Assembly (NCBI GenBank): GCA_051531935.1
Contig: JAOPTR010000014.1
Location: 1-64,000 of the forward strand
Reading direction: 5' to 3'
DNA length: 64,000 nucleotides
Source: OCS116 sp051531935
GTDB taxonomy: Bacteria > Pseudomonadota > Alphaproteobacteria > Rhizobiales > OSC116
Below, piece by piece: positions 9,321 to 18,245 of the stretch. The translations under genes were made by a program, and so were the position numbers. Position 1 is the stretch's first letter, and every line of letters starts with the position of its first letter. The notes beneath the pieces are model-generated. The model was not told the DNA's origin. It saw only the letters and a list, made by a program, of their open reading frames with translations, and did no database searches.

Positions 9321-10220
9321 ATGAAACATTTTTATTCAAATATCGAAACAACTAGTCCACAGGACAACCTCGCTCTGCAGGTTATTGAATTACTATGCAA
9401 CTCTCCCCTTAATAAAGGCGATCGAGTTATAGAAACCAAAATCGCTGATAACCTCCAGATTTCAAGGACACCAGTGCGTAAGGTACTCGCATTACTAGCT
9501 CAAAATGGCGTATTAGCACCGCGTGCAAAAGGCGGCTTTATACTGGCTGTTAATAAAAGTGAATTATCTCAAATTCAAACCGAGCAAACCTCAGATGGCG
9601 ACGATAAATTATTTTTAGACATTGCCAGAGATCGGAATAAAGGCAGCTTACCAAAAGAAGTTTCCGAATCAGATTTAATGCGCAGATATGAAGTATCGCG
9701 CGCCGTCGTACAAAGAGTCATGAATAAATTGCAACGCTTGGCTATTGCAGAACGGAAACTTGGTAAGGGATGGATTTTCCAACCCACAATTGACGATTCA
9801 GATGCACGAAGAGAAAGCTACGAATTCCGCATTATACTTGAGACAGGTATACTGCAACACCCTAATTTCAAGCTAAGCCCTGAATGGGTAAAATCCACCC
9901 GTGATGCTCACGAAGAAATCCTACAAGCAATTTGGAAAGAGTCCATGAGCATTCAATTATTCGAGATGAATGCCAAATTTCACCTCGGTTTAGCTCATGC
10001 CAGCCAAAACAGATATCTAGTAAGTGCCGTTGAACAACAGAACCATTTACGACAATTTTTAAACTATGACTGGATCTATGGGCACGAACGCGTTGTCACC
10101 TCTTGTCAGGAACATTTGGATATATTGACCAGCCTTGAACAAGGCAATATTGAATTTGCCTCTGCTCTGTTGAGGCAGCATTTAAAAACCGCCCAACAAC
10201 TCATTCGCACACTAAAATAA
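9321..10220 (+). CDS. GntR-family transcriptional regulator with two winged-helix domains and an FCD-like C-terminus
   Basis: A 299-residue regulator. An N-terminal GntR helix-turn-helix (residues about 15-78; ETKIADNLQISRTPVRKVLALLAQNGVL) is followed by a second winged helix (about 95-155; SESDLMRRYEVSRAVVQRVMNKLQRL). The C-terminal all-helical ligand domain (about 165-299) has the YEFRIILETGIL and FHLGLAHASQN landmarks of the FCD class. Ordinary FadR-type GntR proteins have one winged helix. It is divergent from the C45/Dpp operon, so it most likely controls that operon in response to the imported compound or a breakdown product. The start is the first ATG; no SD is visible. Confidence 0.85.
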   Translation: MKHFYSNIETTSPQDNLALQVIELLCNSPLNKGDRVIETKIADNLQISRTPVRKVLALLAQNGVLAPRAKGGFILAVNKSELSQIQTEQTSDGDDKLFLDIARDRNKGSLPKEVSESDLMRRYEVSRAVVQRVMNKLQRLAIAERKLGKGWIFQPTIDDSDARRESYEFRIILETGILQHPNFKLSPEWVKSTRDAHEEILQAIWKESMSIQLFEMNAKFHLGLAHASQNRYLVSAVEQQNHLRQFLNYDWIYGHERVVTSCQEHLDILTSLEQGNIEFASALLRQHLKTAQQLIRTLK

Positions 10221-10266
10221 TGTATTATGTAACCACCAACAACAATTCAATTTAAATGTTAAAAAA

Positions 10267-11643
10267 CTAAATTCTAAATAAATAAGCCTCATACTCGACA
10301 TTCGATATGAGTAAACTAAGCTCTTCAATTTCAAAATAACGACAAGCCACATATATATTTTGATATCGAGAACCAAAACAACTTTTGGCAATGTCAGAAT
10401 TTTCAAAATTCTGAATCGCCTTCTTCCAATCATTTGTCAATGCTTGCTCCAAAACTTCCGCCCCTGCCGCAGTTGCTGAAGTTGGAGTGAGTTGCGCCTC
10501 AAGGCCATTCAACACACCCGCCAATATCGCAGCCAGTGCCAAATATGGGTTCACGTCCGCACCACAAACGCGGTGCTCAAGCCGTGCATTTTGCCCACAT
10601 ACTTCAGGAATACGAACGGCCACTCCTCGGTGATCATACCCCCAAGATAAATTGGTCGGAGCATGCGAATGAGCTTGAAATCGACGGTATGAGTTCATGT
10701 GCGGTGCAAATATAGCCTGAAAATCAACCATGCTGTCCAACACACCCGCAATCGCATTCAATAATTTAGGGCTAGCTTCCTGAGTGGCAGATGCAAAAAT
10801 ATTTTCACCTTTGTCATTTAAAACACTTAAATGTACATGCATACCGCTACCAGGTTGGTCAACCATCGGCTTGGCCATAAATGTTGCCCTCATGCCATGC
10901 TTTTTGGCACAGTGTCGCACTAAATGTTTAAACAGAAAAACATGGTCAGCAGCTTTTAAAACATCATCGCTATGTTGCATATTAATTTCAAACTGCCCAC
11001 GCCCATATTCAGCAATAATCGTATCAATAGCAATATCCTGTTCAAGGCAACATTCTCGCACACTATCAATAAAACTTTGCTGGTCGACTAGCGCATCAAT
11101 CTCGTTCACACGTTGCACTTTGCCGTTTAATACTGGCAATGGTGGGCCGTCAGAAGATGTTTCATCTGACATAAGATAGAATTCCAACTCAGCAGCTAAA
11201 ACAGGCTTCAGGCCCAATCCACTAAATTGTTTCAACATATTCTCTAATATATCTCTGGGGTCAATTAACTGCTTACTTTGAGGCAATTCATGCAATTGCG
11301 CCATCACTTGGCCTAATTTACGGTTATGAGGCGTCACACTTAAGCTGCCCAAAATGGGTACAAACACGCCATCAGGGTCACCCGTTGCAAGAGCAAGTCC
11401 CGTGCCGTCAACATCCCGACCCCACACACTTAGTCCATGGCTGGATAATGGCATCTTAACACTACCATTGGTCAGTTTTTTCAGTGACTCAATAGGTATT
11501 GATTTGCCGCGCATAATGCCATTCATGTCAGGGCACATCACATGAATCTGACTAATATCAGGGTTATTCAGAATAAATTCACTCACCTCAATTTGAAATT
11601 GCTCCGCAAAAGAAAGGCCGCTGTTCGTTGTGTTTTTAGTCAT
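10267..11643 (-). CDS. puuA: Glutamine synthetase-like gamma-glutamylamine (polyamine) synthetase, PuuA type
   Basis: A 458-residue GlnA-family enzyme. Metal/ATP-site motifs are AELEFYL (Glu152 and Glu154), AEYGRGQFEIN (211-221) and GSGMHVHLS (265-273); the late NLSWGYDHRGVAVRIP and ARLEHRVCGADVNPYLALAA blocks are those of PuuA and related gamma-glutamyl-amine ligases rather than housekeeping GlnA (no adenylylation-site Tyr context). It would ligate glutamate to an amine such as putrescine with ATP. It is translationally coupled (ATGA) downstream of the MOSC-FNR-ferredoxin gene and lies beside puuC and an spuC-like transaminase, which supports amine catabolism. The exact amine is not determined. 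Confidence 0.85.
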   Translation of the reverse strand: MTKNTTNSGLSFAEQFQIEVSEFILNNPDISQIHVMCPDMNGIMRGKSIPIESLKKLTNGSVKMPLSSHGLSVWGRDVDGTGLALATGDPDGVFVPILGSLSVTPHNRKLGQVMAQLHELPQSKQLIDPRDILENMLKQFSGLGLKPVLAAELEFYLMSDETSSDGPPLPVLNGKVQRVNEIDALVDQQSFIDSVRECCLEQDIAIDTIIAEYGRGQFEINMQHSDDVLKAADHVFLFKHLVRHCAKKHGMRATFMAKPMVDQPGSGMHVHLSVLNDKGENIFASATQEASPKLLNAIAGVLDSMVDFQAIFAPHMNSYRRFQAHSHAPTNLSWGYDHRGVAVRIPEVCGQNARLEHRVCGADVNPYLALAAILAGVLNGLEAQLTPTSATAAGAEVLEQALTNDWKKAIQNFENSDIAKSCFGSRYQNIYVACRYFEIEELSLLISNVEYEAYLFRI

Positions 11644-13544
11644 AAGGTTTCTATCTCTATATTGGAGGTTGGATATGAGCTACAGGCAAGAATATAATTT
11701 TGTGCAATATCTTGTGAACTCAACCCCATTGAATTCAATGATGACACTTCGCCACGATCTAATTTACATCGACATGTTCCACAAATACCAGCGCGACACG
11801 AATTTTCAATATGAATTCCATTTTGCTCCGCAGCCTCTAGAATAGTCTGGTTCGAATTTATTTTAATGACCTTTTCAGAACCATTAACAGTTAGTGTAAA
11901 ATTCTTCTGTTCGCTTTGACTGTTGACAGACGGTGCAATGATGGCATCGAATTGCTCACGCATTACCTGGCTTTCTTCAACACCCATTTCACTTAAAATT
12001 TTCTGCGTGTTTTCCATAAAACCTGCCGAACCACACAAATATATTTTACGCCCTGCGATATCTGGCACTGTATTAATGAGCTGCTCCCCACTCAGCCGCC
12101 CATAATCATAACCAGCTCGTTTCTCTTGAGTTAAATACACCTTAAATTGCTGATTTTTTTCCGATTTTTCTGCGATGCCAATTAGCTCTTGTTCAAATGC
12201 GACAAGGCATTTCTTTTTTTCAAAATGCATATGAATAACATCTGCTGAACCGCCCTGCGATTCAAACCATTTCGTCATCGAGACCATAGGCGTAATACCA
12301 CTTCCCGCCGAAATAAATAGAAATTTTTGCTCTTCTTCATCTGTGTCAATTTCATCATGACACTCAACAACAAAATTACCATTCATACCCGACGCGCTTA
12401 ATGTATCCCCCACAACCAACTCGTCATGCAACCAATTAGAAACCAATCCATCTAGTTGTCGTTTGACAGTTATTTCAATGTAATCGGAGCAATTAGGCGA
12501 TGATGTTACCGTATAACAACGCGAAATTTTCTCACCGTTAATTTGCAAATGCAATGTGATAAACTGACCAGCTTTATACAAAAAATCCAAATTCGGATCA
12601 CCAACAAACCGAAAACTCTTCGCGTCGGCACTTCTATCAATAATGCCTATGCAACGTAATATAAAGTCCCTTGGCACGGCATCAGATTGTAATTTAGGAG
12701 GCTTGATAGTTTTAACAACATGTATAGGCGGCTCGCAAGTTTCTAAAACTTCTATTTCATCACCAACATTAATTACCCCCTCATCTAAAGCATTCATATA
12801 CTGCCCAAAATGAATTTCACCACTCTGAGTAGAGCGGTATTGCGCGAGCGTTTTTAAGGGTTCACCAACAAGGTCTAATCGACGCGTATTCTCATCTATC
12901 GTTGTAAACACGCAACGTGGGCATGGCATACTTATATTATATGTCACACCACCAATTTTAATCCGCTTCCACTTATCTTCTTCATAAGCATCCACTCCCG
13001 AAACAACTACATTAGGCCGAAATCTATCCATATTCACAGGGCTAATGAGCCGAGAATTTAAATCATCCAACGAAGCCTCAGACATTAATAAAAAAGGTGC
13101 ACAATCACCAAATGCCTGCGCACCACCTGCGCGGTGCAAGCGCGGTTGTTGTTTAGCTTGCTTCACAAGTTTAAAATTACCACGCAACACCTCACTAATC
13201 CATTCATCAGCCTGCTTACCAAAATCAAACGCATTTATCGGCTTACCCCATAAAAAATAAGGTGCCTCCCCTGCCTGCTGGCTCAGCAATCCGCGATCAT
13301 TTAATTCCAACACCAAATCCTCGGCATTATGTGCTTTCAATACAATCGTGTCACCACGTATTTCGGGCGATATTTTCATCAGGTTCTGGTTTTCTCGCGC
13401 AGTTACACTTTGCCCATCCTCGTCAACAACCATCATCACTCGGTCATTATTCAGGCCGTTTACACCCACATTCAGGTTCGAATATTGTTTCGAACGGCAG
13501 GACTTTATAGGGAAAACAAATAGAGATGAGACTTTTACTGACAT
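11640..13544 (-). CDS. MOSC domain / ferredoxin-NAD(P)H reductase / 2Fe-2S ferredoxin fusion (YcbX/mARC-like)
   Basis: A 634-residue three-part redox enzyme. Residues 1-270 are MOSC_N plus MOSC, with the molybdenum-site signature MPCPRCVFTTID (Cys208 and Cys211), as in YcbX and mARC. Residues about 290-530 are an FNR module: RCYTVTSS flavin motif (342-349), SAGSGITPM nicotinamide motif (412-420), YLCG. Residues 545-634 are a plant-type ferredoxin with Cys583, Cys588, Cys591 and Cys621. E. coli YcbX has the MOSC and ferredoxin parts but no reductase. It probably reduces N-hydroxylated or N-oxide compounds with NAD(P)H. The ATG at 13544 is chosen over an upstream TTG at 13556; neither has a clear SD. 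Coupled to puuA. Confidence 0.85.
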   Translation of the reverse strand: MSVKVSSLFVFPIKSCRSKQYSNLNVGVNGLNNDRVMMVVDEDGQSVTARENQNLMKISPEIRGDTIVLKAHNAEDLVLELNDRGLLSQQAGEAPYFLWGKPINAFDFGKQADEWISEVLRGNFKLVKQAKQQPRLHRAGGAQAFGDCAPFLLMSEASLDDLNSRLISPVNMDRFRPNVVVSGVDAYEEDKWKRIKIGGVTYNISMPCPRCVFTTIDENTRRLDLVGEPLKTLAQYRSTQSGEIHFGQYMNALDEGVINVGDEIEVLETCEPPIHVVKTIKPPKLQSDAVPRDFILRCIGIIDRSADAKSFRFVGDPNLDFLYKAGQFITLHLQINGEKISRCYTVTSSPNCSDYIEITVKRQLDGLVSNWLHDELVVGDTLSASGMNGNFVVECHDEIDTDEEEQKFLFISAGSGITPMVSMTKWFESQGGSADVIHMHFEKKKCLVAFEQELIGIAEKSEKNQQFKVYLTQEKRAGYDYGRLSGEQLINTVPDIAGRKIYLCGSAGFMENTQKILSEMGVEESQVMREQFDAIIAPSVNSQSEQKNFTLTVNGSEKVIKINSNQTILEAAEQNGIHIENSCRAGICGTCRCKLDRGEVSSLNSMGLSSQDIAQNYILACSSYPTSNIEIETL

Positions 13545-13696
13545 AAACAAACCCAATAACTTACAAATAAATCTACATATATCATAAAAAATAATATTAT
13601 CAAATTATTGCTTAATAATAATTCCCATCATCAAAATCCTTGAAATATGAAGAAAATCTTGCTATATATAATACACAATATTCTGGAGATATCTTT
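13545..13696. promoter_or_regulatory. Divergent promoter region, MOSC-FNR/puuA operon and GntR regulator
   Basis: A 152-bp, very AT-rich gap. A TATAAT at 13667-13672 and an SD (GGAG, 13685-13688) serve the plus-strand GntR gene. A 10-bp palindrome ATAATATTAT lies near 13590. The TATGATCATA operator found after the GntR gene does not recur here in perfect form. Confidence 0.35.
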
Positions 13697-14347
13697 ATGA
13701 GTTTCAACGAAAAAAATCCTTTACCCACCCATCAATTGGCTTACCAAAGCCTTTCTGAAAAAATTCTATTTGGCGATTTAAAACCAGGAGATTCAATCAC
13801 CATTCAAGGCGTTTCAGAAATGTTAAATGTCGGCATCACCCCAGTTCGTGAAGCGCTTCGTCGGCTAATTTCCGAAGGCGCCCTGCAACTCAAAGGCAAC
13901 CGCCGAATCTCCATTCCCGCAATGACAAAAAAGAGACTAAGTGATTTAATAAATATCCGCCTATTCCTAGAGTTAGAAGCCTCTAAGCGCGCCTTAACTA
14001 ACATAGACGAAGCTCAAATCAAGCAATTAAGAGACCTTGATGATAGGCTAGATGTGGCCATAAGAGATGGCAATGTTCAAGAATATTTGCAGTTAAATTA
14101 TCAATTTCATTTTCACCTATATCACCTCGCCGCATACGAATCTGCCATGCCAATGATTTATAGCCTCTGGCTACAGCTCGGCCCCTATATGCGGGTAATT
14201 TGCGGCAGAACTGGCACAGTGCAAATGAAAGATCAGCACAAGCTCATTCTCGACGCTTTAGTGAAAAATGATTCCAATATGCTATGCTTAGCACTTACCG
14301 ACGACATTCAGCAAGGTGCCGAAATTTTAATGGATAGTGCCTCGTAA
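13697..14347 (+). CDS. GntR-family (FadR subfamily, FCD domain) transcriptional regulator
   Basis: A 216-residue regulator starting at the ATG at 13697 behind SD TGGAGAT; an upstream in-frame TTG (13640) lacks an SD. The N-terminal winged helix (residues about 15-75) includes ITIQGVSEMLNVGITPVREALRRLISEGAL. The FCD domain (about 85-210) has the metal/ligand-binding landmarks RLFLELEASK, NYQFHFHLYHLA and DQHKLILDAL (Asp/His residues). Two palindromes begin at its own stop codon and overlap the puuC promoter, so it is the obvious candidate repressor for puuC-spuC, with a gamma-glutamyl amine or related acid as inducer. Confidence 0.9.
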   Translation: MSFNEKNPLPTHQLAYQSLSEKILFGDLKPGDSITIQGVSEMLNVGITPVREALRRLISEGALQLKGNRRISIPAMTKKRLSDLINIRLFLELEASKRALTNIDEAQIKQLRDLDDRLDVAIRDGNVQEYLQLNYQFHFHLYHLAAYESAMPMIYSLWLQLGPYMRVICGRTGTVQMKDQHKLILDALVKNDSNMLCLALTDDIQQGAEILMDSAS

Positions 14348-14394
14348 TAATATGATCATATTATTTGACATTTACAATATGATCATATTATAGT
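14348..14394 (+). promoter_or_regulatory. puuC promoter with two TATGATCATA palindromic operators
   Basis: The 16-bp perfect palindrome TAATATGATCATATTA occupies 14348-14363. A second copy, AATATGATCATATT, occupies 14376-14389 (centres 27 bp apart). A consensus -35 TTGACA (14365-14370) lies between them and a -10-like TATAGT (14389-14394) follows at 18-bp spacing. The second operator fills the spacer and the first abuts the -35 box, so binding would block RNA polymerase. The adjacent GntR gene product is the likely ligand. Confidence 0.75.
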
Positions 14395-14425
14395 GCCTTA
14401 AATCTTTAAGATAGAGGGCATTATT

Positions 14426-15928
14426 TTGACAATTAATCCAATTCCAAAATCCACTTCCGATTGGGAAACTGCAGCTAGCCAGTTAAAAATCACCAACCAA
14501 GCTTTCATTAACGGGAGCTTTACTGATTCTTACAGTCGACAAACTTTTCCCTGCATCAATCCAGCAACAGGCGCGAATATCGCCGATATTTCCTCATGCT
14601 CTGAGCAAGATGTGGATCTAGCTGTTAAAGCGGCCAAAAATGCATTTAGTTGCCGCATTTGGGCGGACAAAACTCCAAAACAACGCAAGCAAACATTATT
14701 AAAAGTTGCCGATTTAATGGAAGCGGCCAAACGCGAGCTTGCCTTACTTGAAACCTTGGATATGGGCAAACCAATTCAATTTGCTCTAAAGGATGTTGCA
14801 GGATCAATTGATACATATCGTTGGTATGCAGAAGCGATTGATAAAGTTTATGGCGAGACTGGTCCCGCTGGCGCACATGATTTATCACTCATCTTGCGCG
14901 AACCACTCGGGGTAATCGGCGTCATCGTGCCTTGGAATTTCCCGCTGTTAATGGCCTCTTGGAAAATCGCACCTGCACTGGCAATGGGTAATTCAGTTAT
15001 TTTAAAACCTGCCGAGCAGAGCCCTCTTTCAGCATTAAAAATGGCCGAAATATTTAACGAAGCAGGCCTTCCTGCTGGTGTTTTTAATGTATTACCAGGT
15101 TTCGGCGAAACCGCAGGACAGGCTTTAGGCAGGCATATGGATGTCGACATGATCGCCTTCACGGGGTCAACTCAGGTTGGTAAATTATTCCTGCAATATT
15201 CTGGCCAATCAAACATGAAACATATCAGTTTAGAATGCGGGGGCAAGAGTGCAAATATTATATTGCAAGACGTTCCAGATATTGATGCCGCGGCCAAAGC
15301 TGCTGCATCTGCCATTTTCTATAATCAAGGTGAAGTTTGCACAGCAGGTTCTCGGCTTTTTGTGGAGAGCTCGATACATAATGAATTTATGACCGCCCTA
15401 AAAAAACACGCAAAATCATGGGTCGTAGGCAACCCGCTCGATCCAACAACTAATTTTGGCTCTATTGTCAATGAGACACAAATGAATTCCATCCTAAATT
15501 ATATTAAAATCGGCCAAAAAGAAGGCGATTTGGTACTAGGTGGTAATCAAGTTTTAGCAAACACTGGCGGTTATTACATCGAGCCAACCATCTTCTCAAA
15601 TGTAGCATCCAACGCACAAATTGCCCGAGAAGAAATTTTTGGCCCCGTGCTATCTGTCATTGAATTTGACACCCCCGAGCAAGCACTTGCTCACGCCAAT
15701 AGCTCCGAATATGGGCTAGCTGCCGCAGTTTGGAGCCGAGATTTAAACAAAGCCATAAGCATTGCCAGACGTTTGGAGGCAGGAATGGTTTGGATTAATA
15801 GTTGGAGCCCAGATGATATTACCATGCCATTTGGTGGCTACAAACAATCAGGCATTGGACGCGATCGCTCCCTACACGCGCTAGAGAAATATTCCGAAAT
15901 CAAATCCCTATGGATCAAACATTCTTAA
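14426..15928 (+). CDS. puuC: Gamma-glutamyl-gamma-aminobutyraldehyde dehydrogenase-like aldehyde dehydrogenase
   Basis: A 500-residue NAD(P)-dependent aldehyde dehydrogenase that resembles E. coli PuuC along its length (RWYAEAIDKVYGE, IVPWNFPLL, SLHALEKYSEIKSLWI). Catalytic residues are Asn171, Glu270 (SLECGGKS) and Cys305 (GEVCTAG). The Glu-Cys distance is 35, as in PuuC. It would oxidise gamma-glutamyl-aminobutyraldehyde or a related amino-aldehyde to the acid. The start is a TTG at 14426 with a GAGGG SD; the next in-frame ATG is about 98 codons in and would destroy the fold. Followed 16 bp later by the spuC-like transaminase. Promoter and two operators are at 14348-14394. Confidence 0.92.
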   Translation: MTINPIPKSTSDWETAASQLKITNQAFINGSFTDSYSRQTFPCINPATGANIADISSCSEQDVDLAVKAAKNAFSCRIWADKTPKQRKQTLLKVADLMEAAKRELALLETLDMGKPIQFALKDVAGSIDTYRWYAEAIDKVYGETGPAGAHDLSLILREPLGVIGVIVPWNFPLLMASWKIAPALAMGNSVILKPAEQSPLSALKMAEIFNEAGLPAGVFNVLPGFGETAGQALGRHMDVDMIAFTGSTQVGKLFLQYSGQSNMKHISLECGGKSANIILQDVPDIDAAAKAAASAIFYNQGEVCTAGSRLFVESSIHNEFMTALKKHAKSWVVGNPLDPTTNFGSIVNETQMNSILNYIKIGQKEGDLVLGGNQVLANTGGYYIEPTIFSNVASNAQIAREEIFGPVLSVIEFDTPEQALAHANSSEYGLAAAVWSRDLNKAISIARRLEAGMVWINSWSPDDITMPFGGYKQSGIGRDRSLHALEKYSEIKSLWIKHS

Positions 15929-15944
15929 AACTGGAGAAATACAT

Positions 15945-17336
15945 ATGAACCAATTCGACAATCATCTACCAACAAAAGAGCTGCAAGAAATTGATGCTGC
16001 TCACCACCTACATCCATTCACCAATACAAAGGATTTAAATGCCAAAGGCGCAAGAGTAATCGTCAAAGCCGAAGGCATATATGTGTGGGATTCAGAAGGC
16101 AATAAACTCCTTGATGGAATGGCTGGACTATGGTGCGTAAATGTTGGCTATGGCCGCGATCGGATAGCTGATGCCGTGGCCAAGCAAATGAAACAACTCC
16201 CCTTTTACAATACATTTTTCCAAACCACTCATCCGCCGGCAGCCATGTTGGCCAAAAAACTTGCAGATCTTTTGCCTGGCGATTTAAATCATGTATTCTT
16301 CTCCAATGGCGGTTCGGATGCCAATGATACAAATATTCGTATTGTGCGCCATTATTGGGCAAGCATGGGTAAGCCAGACAAAAAAGTAATCATCGCCCGC
16401 AAAAATGCTTATCACGGCTCAACCATGGCAGCAGCAAGCTTGGGTGGCATGGAATATATGCATGCACAAGGTGGTTTGCCCATCCCTGACATTACCCATA
16501 TTGACCAACCATATCATTATGGTGAAGGCGGAGACCTTTCACCCGAAGCGTTTGGCTTGCAATGCGCCCATAAATTAGCCACAGAAATAGATAAGCTGGG
16601 CGCAGATAACGTGGCAGCATTCATCGCAGAACCTATTCAGGGCGCAGGCGGGGTAATTATACCTCCGTCAACTTATTGGCCTGAGGTCGAACGCATATGT
16701 AAAGAACGTGATGTCTTGCTAATTTCCGACGAGGTTATTTGCGGGTTTGGCCGTACAGGCAATTGGTTTGGTTACGAAACATTTGGTTTCAAACCCGATA
16801 TCGTGACGTTAGCCAAAGGCTTAAGCTCTGGTTACTTGCCAATAGGAGCAACTGTTTTGAGTGACAAAATTGCCAAAGGATTTATTGAAAACGGTGGTGG
16901 GTTTATGCATGGCTACACCTATTCGGCTCATCCTGCAGCCTGCGTTGCTGCTCTTGAAAACTTGGCAATTTTTGAGGAGGAAAACATCATTGAAACTCTA
17001 CAAAACGAAACAGCACCTTACCTTAAACAACGTTGGGAAGAACTTTTAGATCATCCACTGGTGGGCGAAGCACGCATTGTGGGCATGGTTGCCGCTTTAG
17101 AGCTTTCGCCAAACAAGGCCAAACGAGCACGGTTTAAAGCCGACGCTGGTACTTTTGGCACCATTTGTCGCGATCATTGCTTTGATAATAATCTCATCAT
17201 GCGCCATGTGCGTGATATGATGATTATTTCCCCACCACTCATCATCACCAAAGCCGAGATCGACCTCCTCATCCAACGCGCCAAACGCGCCTTAGACCTA
17301 ACATTAGAAGCGGCCATTGCCGCAGATGAAATGTAA
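15945..17336 (+). CDS. spuC: Class III aminotransferase, putrescine/polyamine-pyruvate transaminase (SpuC-like)
   Basis: A 463-residue PLP enzyme of the omega-amino-acid transaminase family. The N-terminus (HHLHPFTNTKDLNAKGAR, then IYVWDSEGNKLLDGMAGLWCVNVGYGR) closely resembles Pseudomonas SpuC. The PLP-binding Asp262 (SDEVICGFGRTG) and Schiff-base Lys291 (LAKGLSSGY) are in place. It would move an amino group from a diamine or gamma-glutamyl-diamine to pyruvate, giving the aldehyde that PuuC oxidises. It thus may replace the oxidase PuuB, which is absent. ATG at 15945 with SD GGAG; second gene of the puuC operon. The exact amine is inferred. Confidence 0.9.
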   Translation: MNQFDNHLPTKELQEIDAAHHLHPFTNTKDLNAKGARVIVKAEGIYVWDSEGNKLLDGMAGLWCVNVGYGRDRIADAVAKQMKQLPFYNTFFQTTHPPAAMLAKKLADLLPGDLNHVFFSNGGSDANDTNIRIVRHYWASMGKPDKKVIIARKNAYHGSTMAAASLGGMEYMHAQGGLPIPDITHIDQPYHYGEGGDLSPEAFGLQCAHKLATEIDKLGADNVAAFIAEPIQGAGGVIIPPSTYWPEVERICKERDVLLISDEVICGFGRTGNWFGYETFGFKPDIVTLAKGLSSGYLPIGATVLSDKIAKGFIENGGGFMHGYTYSAHPAACVAALENLAIFEEENIIETLQNETAPYLKQRWEELLDHPLVGEARIVGMVAALELSPNKAKRARFKADAGTFGTICRDHCFDNNLIMRHVRDMMIISPPLIITKAEIDLLIQRAKRALDLTLEAAIAADEM

Positions 17337-17363
17337 TGTGAAATAAGTTAAATTGAGGGGAAT

Positions 17364-18161
17364 TTAATTTAATATTTCACTTACCGCTTGTGTCGCCGCT
17401 AATAGGGGCGGCACAAGTTCTTCTGCAATTTTATCACGCGTCCATTTATGCTTGGGCAAGGTGATGTGAATCGCAGCGACCGCTCGACCTTCTAAAAATA
17501 TCGGTGCCGAAACGGCTATCTCACCCAATAAGCTCTCTTCTACAGCAATCGCGTAAAGGCTTTCACGCGCTACCGCCAATTCCTGCATAATCGAGCCTAT
17601 GTCGGTGATGGTTTTGGGTGTGATGGGAGTTAAATCTGCAGATTCTAGAAATGCGCGCGCTTCATCCTCTGGCCATTGCGATATAATCGCACGACCACCA
17701 GAAGTTGCAAAAGCTGGCCGCCGCCGCCCGGGCAAACTCGCAAAATAAATTTGCGGGCCACGTGGCCATCGCACTAAATAAATAATATCATCACCATCTA
17801 TGCGGCTCAAATGCACACTTTGCTGCACATCTTCAGCTAAATTGGCTAGGTGCGGCATAGCGGTTTCAACAATCCGTTCGGCACGCAAATAGTTAAACGA
17901 AAGATCCATCGCTTTAATCGCTATCACATACCGCTTAGTTTCTTCGTCTTTGTGCAGGTAACCCAATTGATTTAACGTGTAGATTGCACGTTGTACAGAA
18001 CTACGGTCAACCCCCGTGGCGTCAGTTAACTCCTGTACTGTGCGCCCTCGCCCACTCGTAGAAAAAACTTCCAATATTTGAATGGCTTTTTCTAATGAAC
18101 GATTGAACAGCCGCTCATCATATGGCTTTTTGTTTTTATCTGATATATTTTCGGCCAACAA
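17364..18161 (-). CDS. IclR-family transcriptional regulator
   Basis: A 265-residue regulator. The N-terminal winged helix (residues about 15-75: SLEKAIQILEVFSTSGRGRTVQELTDATGVDRSSVQRAIYTLNQLGYL) is followed by an IclR effector domain containing MPHLANLAEDVQQSVHLSRIDGDDIIYL and GRRRPAFATSGGRAIIS. The start is TTG (18161) behind GGAGAT; an in-frame TTG three bases on is equally possible, and there is no ATG before the DNA-binding domain. It points away from the GGT-like gene's 3' end and is convergent with spuC. It likely regulates the GGT-like gene or the amine pathway; target not shown. Confidence 0.88.
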   Translation of the reverse strand: MLAENISDKNKKPYDERLFNRSLEKAIQILEVFSTSGRGRTVQELTDATGVDRSSVQRAIYTLNQLGYLHKDEETKRYVIAIKAMDLSFNYLRAERIVETAMPHLANLAEDVQQSVHLSRIDGDDIIYLVRWPRGPQIYFASLPGRRRPAFATSGGRAIISQWPEDEARAFLESADLTPITPKTITDIGSIMQELAVARESLYAIAVEESLLGEIAVSAPIFLEGRAVAAIHITLPKHKWTRDKIAEELVPPLLAATQAVSEILN

Positions 18162-18245
18162 TAAATCTCCACAATAGCTTCTTCATTTAAACCTATACTA
18201 AGTTAAATCCAATCATCAAAGCATAATAATTCTCAATAATTATTC

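Noticed and set aside
10212..10433. Minus-strand frame of 73 codons overlapping the 3' end of puuA
   Set aside because: Lies in another frame within the puuA coding region and has no SD or recognisable motif.
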